A stretch of DNA of 64,000 nucleotides. Source: an uncultured Collinsella sp. (GTDB lineage Bacteria > Actinomycetota > Coriobacteriia > Coriobacteriales > Coriobacteriaceae). The translations under genes and the position numbers were made by a program. The stretch lies in the NCBI GenBank assembly GCA_934658705.1, contig CAKUHP010000004.1:1-64000 (forward strand), written 5' to 3'. The notes beneath the pieces are model-generated. The model made no database searches. It was not told where the DNA came from and saw nothing but the letters and a program-made list of their open reading frames with translations. Positions 10,032 through 19,326 of the stretch are shown in pieces; within the stretch, counting starts at the first letter, position 1, and every line of letters starts with the position of its first letter.

Positions 10032-10195
10032 GCGCCATAAAATGGGCCTATCTACTACGTTTAGTTGAACACCCTCGACCACCCCAGATTTCTTGAAAAC
10101 AAAACCGCTGGTAGACAGCTTGCCAGTTTTCAAAAAAGGCAGGTATGGTCGACCCCTAAGGGTTAAACGTAGTAGATAGGCCGTTTTCGTGGCGC
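10032..10195. repeat. 164-bp palindromic element between convergent genes
   Basis: The core is bounded by a perfect 19-bp inverted repeat (GGCCTATCTACTACGTTTA at 10045-10063 and its complement at 10164-10182). Pairing continues outward to GCGCCA/TGGCGC (10032-10037, 10190-10195) with four mismatches. Inside are further nested pairs: GACCA/TGGTC, TTGAAAAC/GTTTTCAA and GCTG/CAGC. No open frame spans it. The architecture suggests a MITE-like or structured-RNA repeat, and it also sits where a terminator for the two converging genes is expected. I believe related copies occur in Collinsella genomes, from memory only. Confidence 0.8.
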
Positions 10196-10273
10196 AGTCC
10201 CCCACGGCCCAGTCCCAAAGTAGCTAAAAAAGCCCGTCCCAAAAAGACTACCCCGAGACAAGCCCCAAAATAG

Positions 10274-11275
10274 CTAGTTACGGAGGGCGTTGTCTAGGGC
10301 GTCGGCTACGATTAGGGGGTCGTCGGTGCCGGCGAAGAGGCGGATGGTGGTTGCTTGCTTGCCGCGTGGGGCTGAGAGGCGCGTTGTTGGGCCGCCGGCG
10401 GGTGATGTGCGAAATGTATCCGGAAGCATACTGAAGAATTTGCCCGCGGTACGTCCCGTCAGGTCAAACTCCACTGCCGGACCAAAGCCGTGCTCGAGGA
10501 TTCCCGTCGCGGCGGCGTGATCGGGATGCGAGGTCAGCCCGGGATAGCGCACGTTGCACACTATCTCATTCGCAGCCAAATATTCAGCCAGCGCACGGGC
10601 GCGATCGAAGTGCGCTTGCATGCGGTCGCCGAGCGAGGACAACCCGCGCTCTAGCACCCCGGCCTCATCGGCGAACAGGTCGAGCGCGGCCAATCCGCAC
10701 CCCTCGAGCAGCGCATGCGCGCACTCGGCCGCAGAATCCACGCGATGGCGCTTGAGCTGCGAGCGCGCGACCGACGCCGCCACAAGCTTGCGCGGCGCCT
10801 CGCCGGCGCACACGCGATCGAGTGCCTCAAGCGACAGCATGGCACCTAGACGTAAAGAATCACAGCCAAAGAAGGAAGCCACGGTGTTATCCACCACGAG
10901 CAGCGCATGAGCTTCGCGAGCCGCACGCCCCAGCGCGCGCAGATCGGGCACGCGAAGGCCAAAGCCACCGATGGAGTTGACGAACCACCATAAATGCGGG
11001 CCCTCGGCATTAAACGAAGCGTCATAGCCCTCGGACGCGGCGGCAAACGCCGCAACCGACGGCTCCTCCACCAGGCGCACGTCGCAGCAATCAAAGCCAC
11101 AAGCAAACACATCGGCAAAGTCATCGGCAAACACAACCAAGCGATCGCCGGGGCGCACAATCTCCAGCTGAGACAGCGCCGCCGGCACATGCGGCGCCGC
11201 AAGCAACCGCGCCTCACGCACGCCGGCCCTCAAAGTCCAGTCCTTTTCTAGCTGTTGGACATCCACGTTAGCCAT
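10274..11275 (-). CDS. Degenerate Cys/Met-metabolism PLP-fold protein
   Basis: The 333-residue product has the fold of cystathionine gamma-synthase-type PLP enzymes. It retains the VVDNTVASFF segment (family DNTFATP), VRYPGLTSHPDH (family YYPGLPSHPQH) and the C-terminal substrate-loop region. The PLP-binding motif SATKYxxGHSD, expected about 20 residues after DNT, is not there. In its place the sequence reads LRLGAMLSLEALDRV, without a lysine. It may therefore be catalytically dead or use another mechanism. ATG 11275 (with GGTGAG upstream) is preferred over GTG 11284. It is the last gene of the Pel-like operon, overlapping the DUF4956 gene. Confidence 0.75.
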   Translation of the reverse strand: MANVDVQQLEKDWTLRAGVREARLLAAPHVPAALSQLEIVRPGDRLVVFADDFADVFACGFDCCDVRLVEEPSVAAFAAASEGYDASFNAEGPHLWWFVNSIGGFGLRVPDLRALGRAAREAHALLVVDNTVASFFGCDSLRLGAMLSLEALDRVCAGEAPRKLVAASVARSQLKRHRVDSAAECAHALLEGCGLAALDLFADEAGVLERGLSSLGDRMQAHFDRARALAEYLAANEIVCNVRYPGLTSHPDHAAATGILEHGFGPAVEFDLTGRTAGKFFSMLPDTFRTSPAGGPTTRLSAPRGKQATTIRLFAGTDDPLIVADALDNALRN

Positions 11276-11933
11276 GGTACTCACCGTTGTATTGAATCAA
11301 CGTCAGGTCCTCAACGCCGTCGAGCGCGCGAATGGCGTCCGCATAGGGCATATCCACGCCGTCCGAGAACACCTCCACGGCCATCTCAACTTTGTCGCCG
11401 CGCATGGTCTTGGACTTCACCGTAAACTTGGTGCGGCCAAACGCGCGCACGATATCGTCGCCGGTGGTCTGGCCCGTATAGTGGATGACCATCATGTACA
11501 CGCGGGCCTTGTCCTGGTGCGTAGCGAAGCCGGCGATCATCACCACGATGACTACAGCCGTCAGCCCCACGAGCGCGTACATGCCGGCACCTGCCGTAAT
11601 GCCCGTGGTAATGGCCCAGAACAGATACAGCAGGTCGAGCGGGTCCTTTACCGCTGTACGATAACGCACGATGGACAGGGCACCGACCATACCGAGCGAG
11701 ATGACCACGTTGGTCGAGATCGCGAGCGTAACCATACAGGTGAGCACGCACATACCCACAAGCGTCACGGCAAAGCTGCGCGAGTACACCACGCCGGTAA
11801 AGAAACGCTTGTACACGTAATAGATCAGGATGCCCATGGCGAGCGCCACGAGCAGCGACAGACCGATCTTGGCAGGGTCGACCTGGCCAAACGCCTCCAA
11901 GACGGAGTTCTTAAAGAAGTCCCTGGTGCTCAT
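11268..11933 (-). CDS. DUF4956 membrane protein
   Basis: The 221-residue product has about four hydrophobic segments between residues 20 and 135. The family signature GMVGALSIVRYRTAVKDP, typical of DUF4956, is followed by a soluble ACT-like C-terminal domain (about 145-221). Genes of this family commonly stand next to VTC-domain and CotH genes, as here. The molecular function is unknown. It overlaps the gene behind it and lies three bases after the VTC gene, so it is co-translated with the operon. ATG 11933 follows a GGGGAT sequence. Confidence 0.85.
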   Translation of the reverse strand: MSTRDFFKNSVLEAFGQVDPAKIGLSLLVALAMGILIYYVYKRFFTGVVYSRSFAVTLVGMCVLTCMVTLAISTNVVISLGMVGALSIVRYRTAVKDPLDLLYLFWAITTGITAGAGMYALVGLTAVVIVVMIAGFATHQDKARVYMMVIHYTGQTTGDDIVRAFGRTKFTVKSKTMRGDKVEMAVEVFSDGVDMPYADAIRALDGVEDLTLIQYNGEYHG

Positions 11934-11936
11934 GGT

Positions 11937-12728
11937 CTACATATCCCCTCGGTTCTCAAAATCCGATTCCCAATAGCTAAAACCGCGAAGGTAGGCGGTC
12001 TTTTCGTAACACAGGCAGTACTTAGAGACCGCAGTGAGTTCGGCTGCACCCGGCGGCACCATATCGCGCACGAGCTGCGGGCAGAACTCGGTAAACTTGA
12101 CCTCCATTACCAGCTTGCCCGGTTCCAAGACCGGCAGGGCGGGCAGCGTCGCGTCAAAGATATCGAAGCTCCCCACCGCGGCGCGCACGTTCATGTCAAA
12201 CGTAATGCGCACGGTGCCCTCGTCCATCACCCACGGCTCGCGCTCGTAATCCACAATGGTGCGCGGGCGCATCATATTGCAGATGCACTCGATGTAAAAC
12301 TCGCGGCACAGCTGGTGTGGACTGCGCAGCAAAAAGTCGTAGTCGCCAGCCAGGATCTGCTCAAACTCGCCACGCGTGAGCGGCGCGTCCTCCTTATAGA
12401 TCCAGCTGCCGTACTTCTTTTTGCGCTCGAGCTTAATCACCTTGTCACCGCCGTTATAGATGCGCACACGATACTTTTTGCGCATCAGGATGCCGGCGTC
12501 TTTTTCCTCGTAAGCCGAGTTGCAGTAGTCATCGAAATACAGGCTGCGAATGGTGTAGCCGCCCGCCTGCGCATGCTTGTCCAGCTTAAACACCGGGGCC
12601 ATGCGACAGGCAAGCGCGGCATGCTCGCCCTCGTTGATAAGGTACTTGAGCTCGTGGCGATAGCGCTCCTGCGTAGTGCGCGCAGGCAGGGCCGCCAGGC
12701 GCTCAAGCAGCGCGCTAGCCCTCCTCAT
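11937..12728 (-). CDS. VTC-domain protein (polyphosphate polymerase-like)
   Basis: The 263-residue product is a single VTC/triphosphate-tunnel domain. It carries the basic and acidic strand motifs that line the tunnel: RYRHELKYLI near the N-terminus, IRSLYFDD, RKKYRVRIYN, IKLERKKK, and near the end VMEVKFTE. In eukaryotic VTC4 this fold makes polyphosphate from ATP. In bacterial exopolysaccharide clusters its role is unproven. The start ATG 12728 lies inside the last codons of the CotH gene (14-bp overlap). Confidence 0.85.
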   Translation of the reverse strand: MRRASALLERLAALPARTTQERYRHELKYLINEGEHAALACRMAPVFKLDKHAQAGGYTIRSLYFDDYCNSAYEEKDAGILMRKKYRVRIYNGGDKVIKLERKKKYGSWIYKEDAPLTRGEFEQILAGDYDFLLRSPHQLCREFYIECICNMMRPRTIVDYEREPWVMDEGTVRITFDMNVRAAVGSFDIFDATLPALPVLEPGKLVMEVKFTEFCPQLVRDMVPPGAAELTAVSKYCLCYEKTAYLRGFSYWESDFENRGDM

Positions 12729-14484
12729 ACGTGTCCTCCACGACCTTGCCGCCGTCTTGCACGTAGAAACACTTCATGCCGTACCGCTTGCCATCGTCGG
12801 TCACGTAGTAATCAAACGCATCTTGCATAAAACCATCGGAGTTGGTGGCGCGCACGCGTACAAAGTACTGGCCGGCATCGGGCGCATCACAGGTCACCTC
12901 GGGCAGCAGCACGTCCTCAGCCTTAAAGACCACGTCGGCTATGGCGTAGTCGCGCGCCAGCTCCACGGTGTAGCGAATGTCGCGCGCCTCAAAGTCGTAC
13001 GCGGCGTCCCAGTTAACGCGCAGCTTACCGTTGTCGATCTGCGGCACGCCTATGTAGAACGGCATGGGCTTCTTATAGCTCTCGCGATAGCTCTTGTAGT
13101 TCTCTTCGATCTCGGAGGGGATCGCCGCGGCGATCTGCTCGTACTCATCCTTGGTCACAGGCAGATGGTCGATATCGGGAGACGCAAATACCAACGACTC
13201 GGTCACTTCGCGGTAATGCTTGATCATCTTGGTCAAGCGCTCCTCGGTCAGGTACGAGCGCACGTCCTTGACGGCGTCGTCGAGCTCGCTGCGGAACGAC
13301 TTACTCTTTAGAGCGCGCCTGAACAGAACATTGACCCAGTAGTTGCTAACGCCGCGCTCCCAGCTCGAATAATCCGTATGATCGTGGAGCTCGAGCTCAC
13401 GCTTGCGAAGCATACCGTCGTTATCCCAATCCAAGAAGTACCAGACCTTGGAATTGAGTGGGCTATACAAGTAGAAGTTGCGGTTCTGCGTGTCGCAGTT
13501 GCCCGTCAGGAGCTGAAACGCCAGCCAATAGACCAGGTTCTCGGTATCGAAATACTCGGCAAGCACATCGTCGATTTTTTGCGAATCATCGTTGAGTGCA
13601 TCGAGCATCTCAATGAGCTTCGAGTGGTCGGAATCACCCTTCGTTTCCAGCAAATAATCAAAATCTGCCTGGTTGAACGTCGGATCATCGGCCATTTTGA
13701 TAATGTCCTTGTAGCGCTCAAACTCAAAGTTATTCACCTTATACAGGTGCCCGCTCTTATCGAGCCCATGTGCCTTAAGCGCCGTCTTGTTAAGCTGCTC
13801 CACCTGCGTAAACAGGCCGTAGTCCTCAAAGGTGTCGTTAGATTTTTCGGTCTGGTCGCACACCCACAGGTGCACAAACTGCGTGCGTAGGCCCATCATC
13901 TGCGGGATACCGCGGATAAGGTCATAGGCCATCTTATTGCGAAAGCGCAGGCCCTCACTCATATGCTTGTTGAGCGCGATGGAACGCTGCTGTCGCCAGG
14001 TACCTTTTCCGCGCTTAAGCTCAACCTTATAGTTCTTCTGAACGCCCTTACTCGAGGACTGACCACGCACCTGCACGGTGGCGTTGGGCGCTTCCTCGCC
14101 GTAACCGACCTCCCCCGCCACGGGACCTTTATCGTCGCCCGGCTGCAGTAGACCCAAAACCTGATAGCGCTCGACATCCATAGCCTGATAGTCATACACC
14201 GAGTAGGTGTTGATCTCGGCCCACGAATGATCCGTGTTCTCGGAGCTGTTGCCGCGAGAGACCGTCAGATACATGCACACGATGCCCGAATCGTCGTAGA
14301 CCTCGTACAGGTCGTCCTTATCGCGCAGGTGCTTGGTATCGCTGGATGCATCGGCCTTTTTAATCTTGCCCTGCTTCTTGGCCTTTTTGGTCGAGGAATC
14401 GTCCTGCGACGAGCAGCCCGAAAGCAGCAGCGTGCCGGCAGCCGCCTCGATCAGGCGGCGACGCGATATCATCCTATCGGTCAT
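12715..14484 (-). CDS. CotH kinase-family lipoprotein
   Basis: The 589-residue product starts with a twin-arginine-like signal (SRRRLIEAAAG) and the lipobox LSGC, so it should be exported and lipidated. A lysine-rich linker precedes a CotH domain (about 85-440). Its motifs include VRGQSSSKGVQKNYKVEL, WYFLDWDNDG and the C-terminal helical part. The last about 100 residues form a fibronectin/chitobiase-like beta domain. CotH proteins are atypical protein kinases; in spore formers CotH phosphorylates coat proteins. Here it sits inside a polysaccharide operon, so a role in modifying an extracellular partner of the polymer is plausible but unproven. It overlaps pelG by 11 bp and the VTC gene by 14 bp. 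Confidence 0.85.
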   Translation of the reverse strand: MTDRMISRRRLIEAAAGTLLLSGCSSQDDSSTKKAKKQGKIKKADASSDTKHLRDKDDLYEVYDDSGIVCMYLTVSRGNSSENTDHSWAEINTYSVYDYQAMDVERYQVLGLLQPGDDKGPVAGEVGYGEEAPNATVQVRGQSSSKGVQKNYKVELKRGKGTWRQQRSIALNKHMSEGLRFRNKMAYDLIRGIPQMMGLRTQFVHLWVCDQTEKSNDTFEDYGLFTQVEQLNKTALKAHGLDKSGHLYKVNNFEFERYKDIIKMADDPTFNQADFDYLLETKGDSDHSKLIEMLDALNDDSQKIDDVLAEYFDTENLVYWLAFQLLTGNCDTQNRNFYLYSPLNSKVWYFLDWDNDGMLRKRELELHDHTDYSSWERGVSNYWVNVLFRRALKSKSFRSELDDAVKDVRSYLTEERLTKMIKHYREVTESLVFASPDIDHLPVTKDEYEQIAAAIPSEIEENYKSYRESYKKPMPFYIGVPQIDNGKLRVNWDAAYDFEARDIRYTVELARDYAIADVVFKAEDVLLPEVTCDAPDAGQYFVRVRATNSDGFMQDAFDYYVTDDGKRYGMKCFYVQDGGKVVEDTYEEG

Positions 14485-16018
14485 CAGGACCTCCCCAATG
14501 TTTTAGATACACGCGAACCACCGTGCGCTCAAACGCGCCATGCGGTTCGCCTTCAAGACGCCGCTCCCCGTAGCGCTGCTCGGCACGATCGAGCATGCGC
14601 CCCAGCTCCGTAAACCAACCCGTCTTGTCGGTCGCCACAATGGGCTGCTGACTCAGGATACGATACGGCAAGTTGGCAGTATAGGCATCGAGCCGCATCA
14701 GCGCCACGACAAAAAACACCGCCGCGCCCAGCAAAAAGCCAAAGCCGTAAAACTGCTGCGGAAAAAACTGCGAGACAACCGTTGCCAGCCCCGCCACGCC
14801 CGCGAACAGCCCCGAGGCCAGCACGGCGCCTTTATAGTCGGTAAAGTACAGCAAGATGAGCAAAATCGTGTTGCCCACAGCATACAGGCCATAGCCCACA
14901 CACAGCGTGCGGAAATACCCGTGCATCAAGTTGTTAAAACCGAGCGGCAGGGCCGAAAGCACCGTGGTCTCGAGCGAGATCACCGCCGCCGTCACAAACA
15001 GCTGCTTGAGCGCGCAAAACCGCAGTTCTCGGTTGAGCGTGGCAAGCATCTCCTCCTCGGCCACCATGATGTCGCCCACCACGCCGCCGTCGTTAAACAG
15101 GCTGTAGTACTCGCGGTAGCGCGGATAGAAATTGACCTCGACTGACACCACAAAGTTGACGGTCGTGACGAGTATCGTCAAAAAGGCGATGAGTGCCGGA
15201 ACGTCGTGGTAGGGCGCGCCGTAAAACAGCCCCTTAACCTGCACGCCAATCGGTCCTGCCCAAATAATGACCAGATGCGCAAAGAGACCCAAGTTGGTGA
15301 AGAGCCCCGTGAGTGCGAGCGGCATAAACTGGTCGAGCCAATGCAAAAAGCGCCAGGGGCTGCAATCGCTCTGCGGAAAAAAGCCGTACAGCAGCACGAC
15401 GTCCCAAATGAGCATGACCCCGTAACCCAACGCAATGCTCGCAAGCAGGCCCTCGACGGGCGGCAGGCCCAGCGCTAGAGCCCCCAGAGCGCACAGGCAC
15501 GCCACCGCGATCGCAGCCACAAAGCTACACAGAATGCCCTGATAGTCCTTGATGGCCGTGAGGTAGCTCATGCCGTTCCAGTTGACAATCATGATGTTGA
15601 ACAGGAACAGGCACAGCAGCCCATGCAGCAGTGTGGCGCCCGAGAACAGCAGAAAGATGCCGTAGAGCACGGTACCCGCGACGAGCATGATGGCATTGGA
15701 GCCCCAAAACGAAGGCAGGATCTCGTCCTCGCGCTCGGCAAAGAGCATATCGGCCAAAAAGCGCGTGACCGGCATGGAGAAAAAACTCGTCAGCACGAGC
15801 GAAGCCAGCAGCGTGTACGTCACCATGCACACCAGCAGGTCTTGGTTGGCACGGTCCACGCCCCACGCGCCGCACAGCATCAGAATGCCCACCTGCAGCA
15901 ACACGCCCAACAGCATGGGGCCCGTGCACACAATGCCGGCGTAGCCATAGGCGCGCATCGTCGCAAACAGGCCCTTGCGCTTAAACAGGCGCTTGAGCTC
16001 AAATCCAATTCCAGCCAT
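14474..16018 (-). CDS. pelG: PelG-like polysaccharide membrane transporter
   Basis: PelG is the inner-membrane MATE/flippase-like component that, with PelF, makes and exports Pel polysaccharide. The 514-residue product begins with the family's MAGIGFELKRLFKRKG and then shows about 12 hydrophobic segments. Characteristic loops between them include RFLADMLFAEREDEILPSF and FYPRYREYY. The C-terminal tail is basic and soluble. The gene starts three bases after the pelF stop and overlaps the CotH gene. Confidence 0.92.
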   Translation of the reverse strand: MAGIGFELKRLFKRKGLFATMRAYGYAGIVCTGPMLLGVLLQVGILMLCGAWGVDRANQDLLVCMVTYTLLASLVLTSFFSMPVTRFLADMLFAEREDEILPSFWGSNAIMLVAGTVLYGIFLLFSGATLLHGLLCLFLFNIMIVNWNGMSYLTAIKDYQGILCSFVAAIAVACLCALGALALGLPPVEGLLASIALGYGVMLIWDVVLLYGFFPQSDCSPWRFLHWLDQFMPLALTGLFTNLGLFAHLVIIWAGPIGVQVKGLFYGAPYHDVPALIAFLTILVTTVNFVVSVEVNFYPRYREYYSLFNDGGVVGDIMVAEEEMLATLNRELRFCALKQLFVTAAVISLETTVLSALPLGFNNLMHGYFRTLCVGYGLYAVGNTILLILLYFTDYKGAVLASGLFAGVAGLATVVSQFFPQQFYGFGFLLGAAVFFVVALMRLDAYTANLPYRILSQQPIVATDKTGWFTELGRMLDRAEQRYGERRLEGEPHGAFERTVVRVYLKHWGGPDDR

Positions 16019-16021
16019 GGG

Positions 16022-17449
16022 CTACGCCTCCTTCCGCGGCAGGTCGAACGCGCGGGCCGTCTCGTCGTAGAGCGCGCGGTAGTTGGCGAGCATCTGCTCG
16101 TGCAGGTAGTAGGTCGCCACGCGGCGCTGGCCGCGCTCCCCCATCTCCAGCCGGCGGGCACGGCTCGCGCACATGCGCTCCATGGCGTCGGCCAGGCCCT
16201 TGCGATACATGGGCGGGCTCACAAAGCCGGCCACGCCAAAGTCGTCGCCGGGCGCGCCCTCCAGCAGCTCGCGACAGCAGCCGACCTCGGTCGTCACGCA
16301 GGGGCGACGCGCGGCGAGCGACTCCAGCACGCTGAGCGGTTGGCCCTCGGAGATACTCGTCAGGATCGTAAAGTCGAGCTTTTGCATATACTCGACCACG
16401 TCCACGCGGCCGGTAAAGATCAGATCGCGCACGCCCAGGGTATCGACGAGCGCATGGCACTCGGCTGCATATTCCTCGTCATCCACACCGCCCATAATGT
16501 GCAGGCGCACCTGCGGCAGCCGCTCGTGCAGCTCAAAGAAGGCGTAGATCATGGTCTTAACGTCCTTGATGGGCGCCAGACGCACCACCGCGCCAATGTC
16601 CACCCAGCCGTCATCGGGCTTGAGGGGAATGCCCTTAAAGCGGTCGAACTGGATGCCGTTGGGAATGACCAGGCATTTATCGGCGTCGCAGCCCATGTCG
16701 ATCTGCGTCTTGCGAGCGTTATGGAACAGGCTCGTCACGCGGAAGGCGCGGCGGTAGATTTCCTCGGACAGCACGTAGAAAAAGCGAATCCAGCGGTCCT
16801 TAAACGACGGCACCACCCAGTCGGCGCGAATGATCTCTTCCTCGCGCTCGCGGGTGTAGATGCCGTGCTCGGTTAGCAGCGCCGGCGCGTTGTGTACGCT
16901 CGAGCCCAGACAGGCAAGCAGGCCGCCGTAGCCGGTCGAGATCGCGTGATACACGTCTGCCACCGGCACCTCACTGCCCAGCAGGTACAGCACGGGCAGC
17001 AACATGGAGCGCATGGTGTGGAAGGCATCGGCAAACGGAACGTAAGGGTACTCGGCCAGGCACACGTCGCGGAAGATGTCCATAAACGTGCGGCTCTGCA
17101 AAAACGAGAGCGGGTGCACGCGACGGCGCTGGAAGATATCGAACAGCACGTCCCAGTCGGGATTGGACAGCGATACCAGACGGCGCAACGCCTCGCGTTC
17201 GCGGTCGTTAAAGCTGGCTTCGTGCTGCTCGCCCGTAAGACGCAAGGCATCGTCCAAAAACACCTCATGCACCTCGACGACGTTGCCAGGCAGCTCGTAG
17301 ACAAACTTACCGCGGTCGGCGGTATGCGCGCCAATCACCCAGAGCACAAACTCGTGCTCGGGCATGGATTGGATATAGCCGTGCATCCAGGTGGATACGC
17401 CGCCGTGCACATAGGGGTAGCAACCCTCGAGCACCAAGCAGATTCTCAT
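16022..17449 (-). CDS. pelF: PelF-like GT4 glycosyltransferase
   Basis: PelF is the cytosolic glycosyltransferase that polymerises the Pel chain. The 475-residue product begins MRICLVLEGCYPYVHGGVS, the PelF family opening. It has GYGGLLACLGSS in the N-terminal Rossmann half and GT4 nucleotide-binding features in the C-terminal half: PNGIQFDRF, VVRLAPIKD, GRVDVVEYM, and the E-x7-E pair in SEGQPLSVLESLA. A longer open frame exists upstream. ATG 17449 is chosen because it overlaps the stop of the preceding gene (TGATG) and gives the family N-terminus. Confidence 0.93.
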   Translation of the reverse strand: MRICLVLEGCYPYVHGGVSTWMHGYIQSMPEHEFVLWVIGAHTADRGKFVYELPGNVVEVHEVFLDDALRLTGEQHEASFNDREREALRRLVSLSNPDWDVLFDIFQRRRVHPLSFLQSRTFMDIFRDVCLAEYPYVPFADAFHTMRSMLLPVLYLLGSEVPVADVYHAISTGYGGLLACLGSSVHNAPALLTEHGIYTREREEEIIRADWVVPSFKDRWIRFFYVLSEEIYRRAFRVTSLFHNARKTQIDMGCDADKCLVIPNGIQFDRFKGIPLKPDDGWVDIGAVVRLAPIKDVKTMIYAFFELHERLPQVRLHIMGGVDDEEYAAECHALVDTLGVRDLIFTGRVDVVEYMQKLDFTILTSISEGQPLSVLESLAARRPCVTTEVGCCRELLEGAPGDDFGVAGFVSPPMYRKGLADAMERMCASRARRLEMGERGQRRVATYYLHEQMLANYRALYDETARAFDLPRKEA

Positions 17450-19326
17450 CAGTCGCCACCCTCCTTGCGCTCGATTGTCACCGTTTTGTCCGTCGCCTTG
17501 ACCAGGTACAGGTTTCCTGTCAGATGCGTGATCTCGCCACCCGTGACCGCACCCGGCTCGCCGTCGTTGGCGCGGAACATAAGCCACGCCTCGTCATGGA
17601 AGTTGCCCAGGTTGAGCGTCCAGGCATCGTCGCTCGTATCCACGCTCACCGTCACGGACGAAAAGCGCTGGATGGCGCCCGAGCACTCCGATGCCGTCTG
17701 GTGCCGCAGGTCGGGCGCGGACGTGGTAAGCCAGTCAAGATAGTCGGTCAAGCCTCCCTTGTAGACCTCCCAGCCCTCCTTGGCGCCTCGATCGGGATCC
17801 AGCAGGTCATCCGGGTGCATAAAGTGTGTGCTCACATAGTGCATGTTGAGCTCGGACACCGCAGCCAGACGCATGTAGGTATCGTCGACCATGCCGCCCG
17901 AGACAATGCGCGGCTGCTCCACGATGCCATCGCTCGACACGCCAAACTCTTGCACATAGGGCAGATCGGTGCCGTCATCAAAGTACGTGCTCGCGATAGT
18001 TTTAATGCGCGGAACATCGACGCCGATGATCTTGCGCGCGCGAGCCGAAAGGATATTCGACGGCGGCACATAGACCGAACCGTGCGCATTGGGCAGGACC
18101 TCGTCTTGGAACGCGATGAGCTCATTGAGCGCCGCGACGAGCGTGTCCTTGTTCTTCCAAGTATTGTAGTCATACAGCGTGCCATAGTCGGTATCCGAGA
18201 GCACCAGCGGCTGATGGTTGTAACCATGAAAGCCCAGCTCACCGCCCATTTGCAGCAACATGCCGCCAAAGTAGCGAAACTGCGTGGTATCCGACTGACG
18301 CACCGGCTCGACCTGATTGACCACGTCCTCGTAGTTCTCGATCATCGCGCCTGTGTAGCGAATGTCGTACTTCTGCGCGAGCTTTTGCAGATCGGGCCAC
18401 CAGACCTTGGTATAAAAATCGGCAATGGAAAGGCCGTAGTCACGCTTGATGTAGGTACCGTCGCCCGATGGCACGGGACTGGGAAAGTCGTCCAGGTAGA
18501 ACACAGCGCTGTTGATGACCGGATAGGCCGTGGCATCACCCAACAGGCTTATGGCCGAAGCATAGAACCCACGCATGACCTTGTCGTAGATGCCAATATT
18601 GCACACCACGGTATGCCCGCTGCCGCATTCGTTGGACCACACGAGTGGCGCACCCGTATCGCCGGTTTTGGCCCACACATGCGCCGTCTCGCTCAACGAA
18701 ACCAGCAGCGACGATTTAAAGGGGTCCGAGAACTCGTAGCGTTGGCGCCCGCCAATCATAAAGTCCTTACTCGGAACGACGCTCTCGGCCGTGGTGTACT
18801 CATACCCCACGGTATCGATGCCCAGCTTGGGCGCAATCGCCTGCAAGTAACCGGAGTTCTCCGGGGTCATGGCGAGCATCAGCGAACCGCCGGCGCTCAC
18901 CCAACTCATAAGGTCGGTCAGGTGCGTGCCCAGCGCGTCGAGTGAGGGCATCAGCACGATCACGCGATCGAACGACTTAAGCGAGGGAATCGCGCCCGCA
19001 CCGTCGGTGGTGATATCCACGTCGCGGTGGGTGATCTTCATATCGAGCAGAATCTGGTCGAACTGATCCTTGACATCCTCGACGCCAGTCTGGTCCGAGT
19101 CGCTAATGACCAGGCACGTAGGCTTTTGGCCAAAGATTGCTGAGGTTGCGGGCGTGGCATCGGTGGCAGCAAGCATGCCCAGCTTGTGTTGCCCGGCGCC
19201 GTATTGCACGCCGGCGCGCTCAATCAACAGCACGGCGGCCATGGCGATAAAGACCGACCACACCACGAGCAGCCCCATCCAGCGAAAATGGCCCGCACGG
19301 TCGCGGACATGTTGCACCACGCTCAT
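17449..19326 (-). CDS. DUF2194 protein, PelA-like polysaccharide deacetylase
   Basis: The 625-residue product has a single N-terminal membrane anchor (about 16-36), a DUF2194-type domain and a deacetylase-like half. Candidate catalytic features are YLDDFPSPVPSG (paired aspartates) and GFHGYNHQ (His-x3-His), as in CE4-like polysaccharide deacetylases. The C-terminus is beta-rich. In Pel systems PelA deacetylates the polymer outside the membrane; position and topology fit that role. The start ATG 19326 overlaps the stop of the PelE-like gene and has GGAGGAGG before it. A Pel-specific assignment rests on the operon. Confidence 0.82.
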   Translation of the reverse strand: MSVVQHVRDRAGHFRWMGLLVVWSVFIAMAAVLLIERAGVQYGAGQHKLGMLAATDATPATSAIFGQKPTCLVISDSDQTGVEDVKDQFDQILLDMKITHRDVDITTDGAGAIPSLKSFDRVIVLMPSLDALGTHLTDLMSWVSAGGSLMLAMTPENSGYLQAIAPKLGIDTVGYEYTTAESVVPSKDFMIGGRQRYEFSDPFKSSLLVSLSETAHVWAKTGDTGAPLVWSNECGSGHTVVCNIGIYDKVMRGFYASAISLLGDATAYPVINSAVFYLDDFPSPVPSGDGTYIKRDYGLSIADFYTKVWWPDLQKLAQKYDIRYTGAMIENYEDVVNQVEPVRQSDTTQFRYFGGMLLQMGGELGFHGYNHQPLVLSDTDYGTLYDYNTWKNKDTLVAALNELIAFQDEVLPNAHGSVYVPPSNILSARARKIIGVDVPRIKTIASTYFDDGTDLPYVQEFGVSSDGIVEQPRIVSGGMVDDTYMRLAAVSELNMHYVSTHFMHPDDLLDPDRGAKEGWEVYKGGLTDYLDWLTTSAPDLRHQTASECSGAIQRFSSVTVSVDTSDDAWTLNLGNFHDEAWLMFRANDGEPGAVTGGEITHLTGNLYLVKATDKTVTIERKEGGD

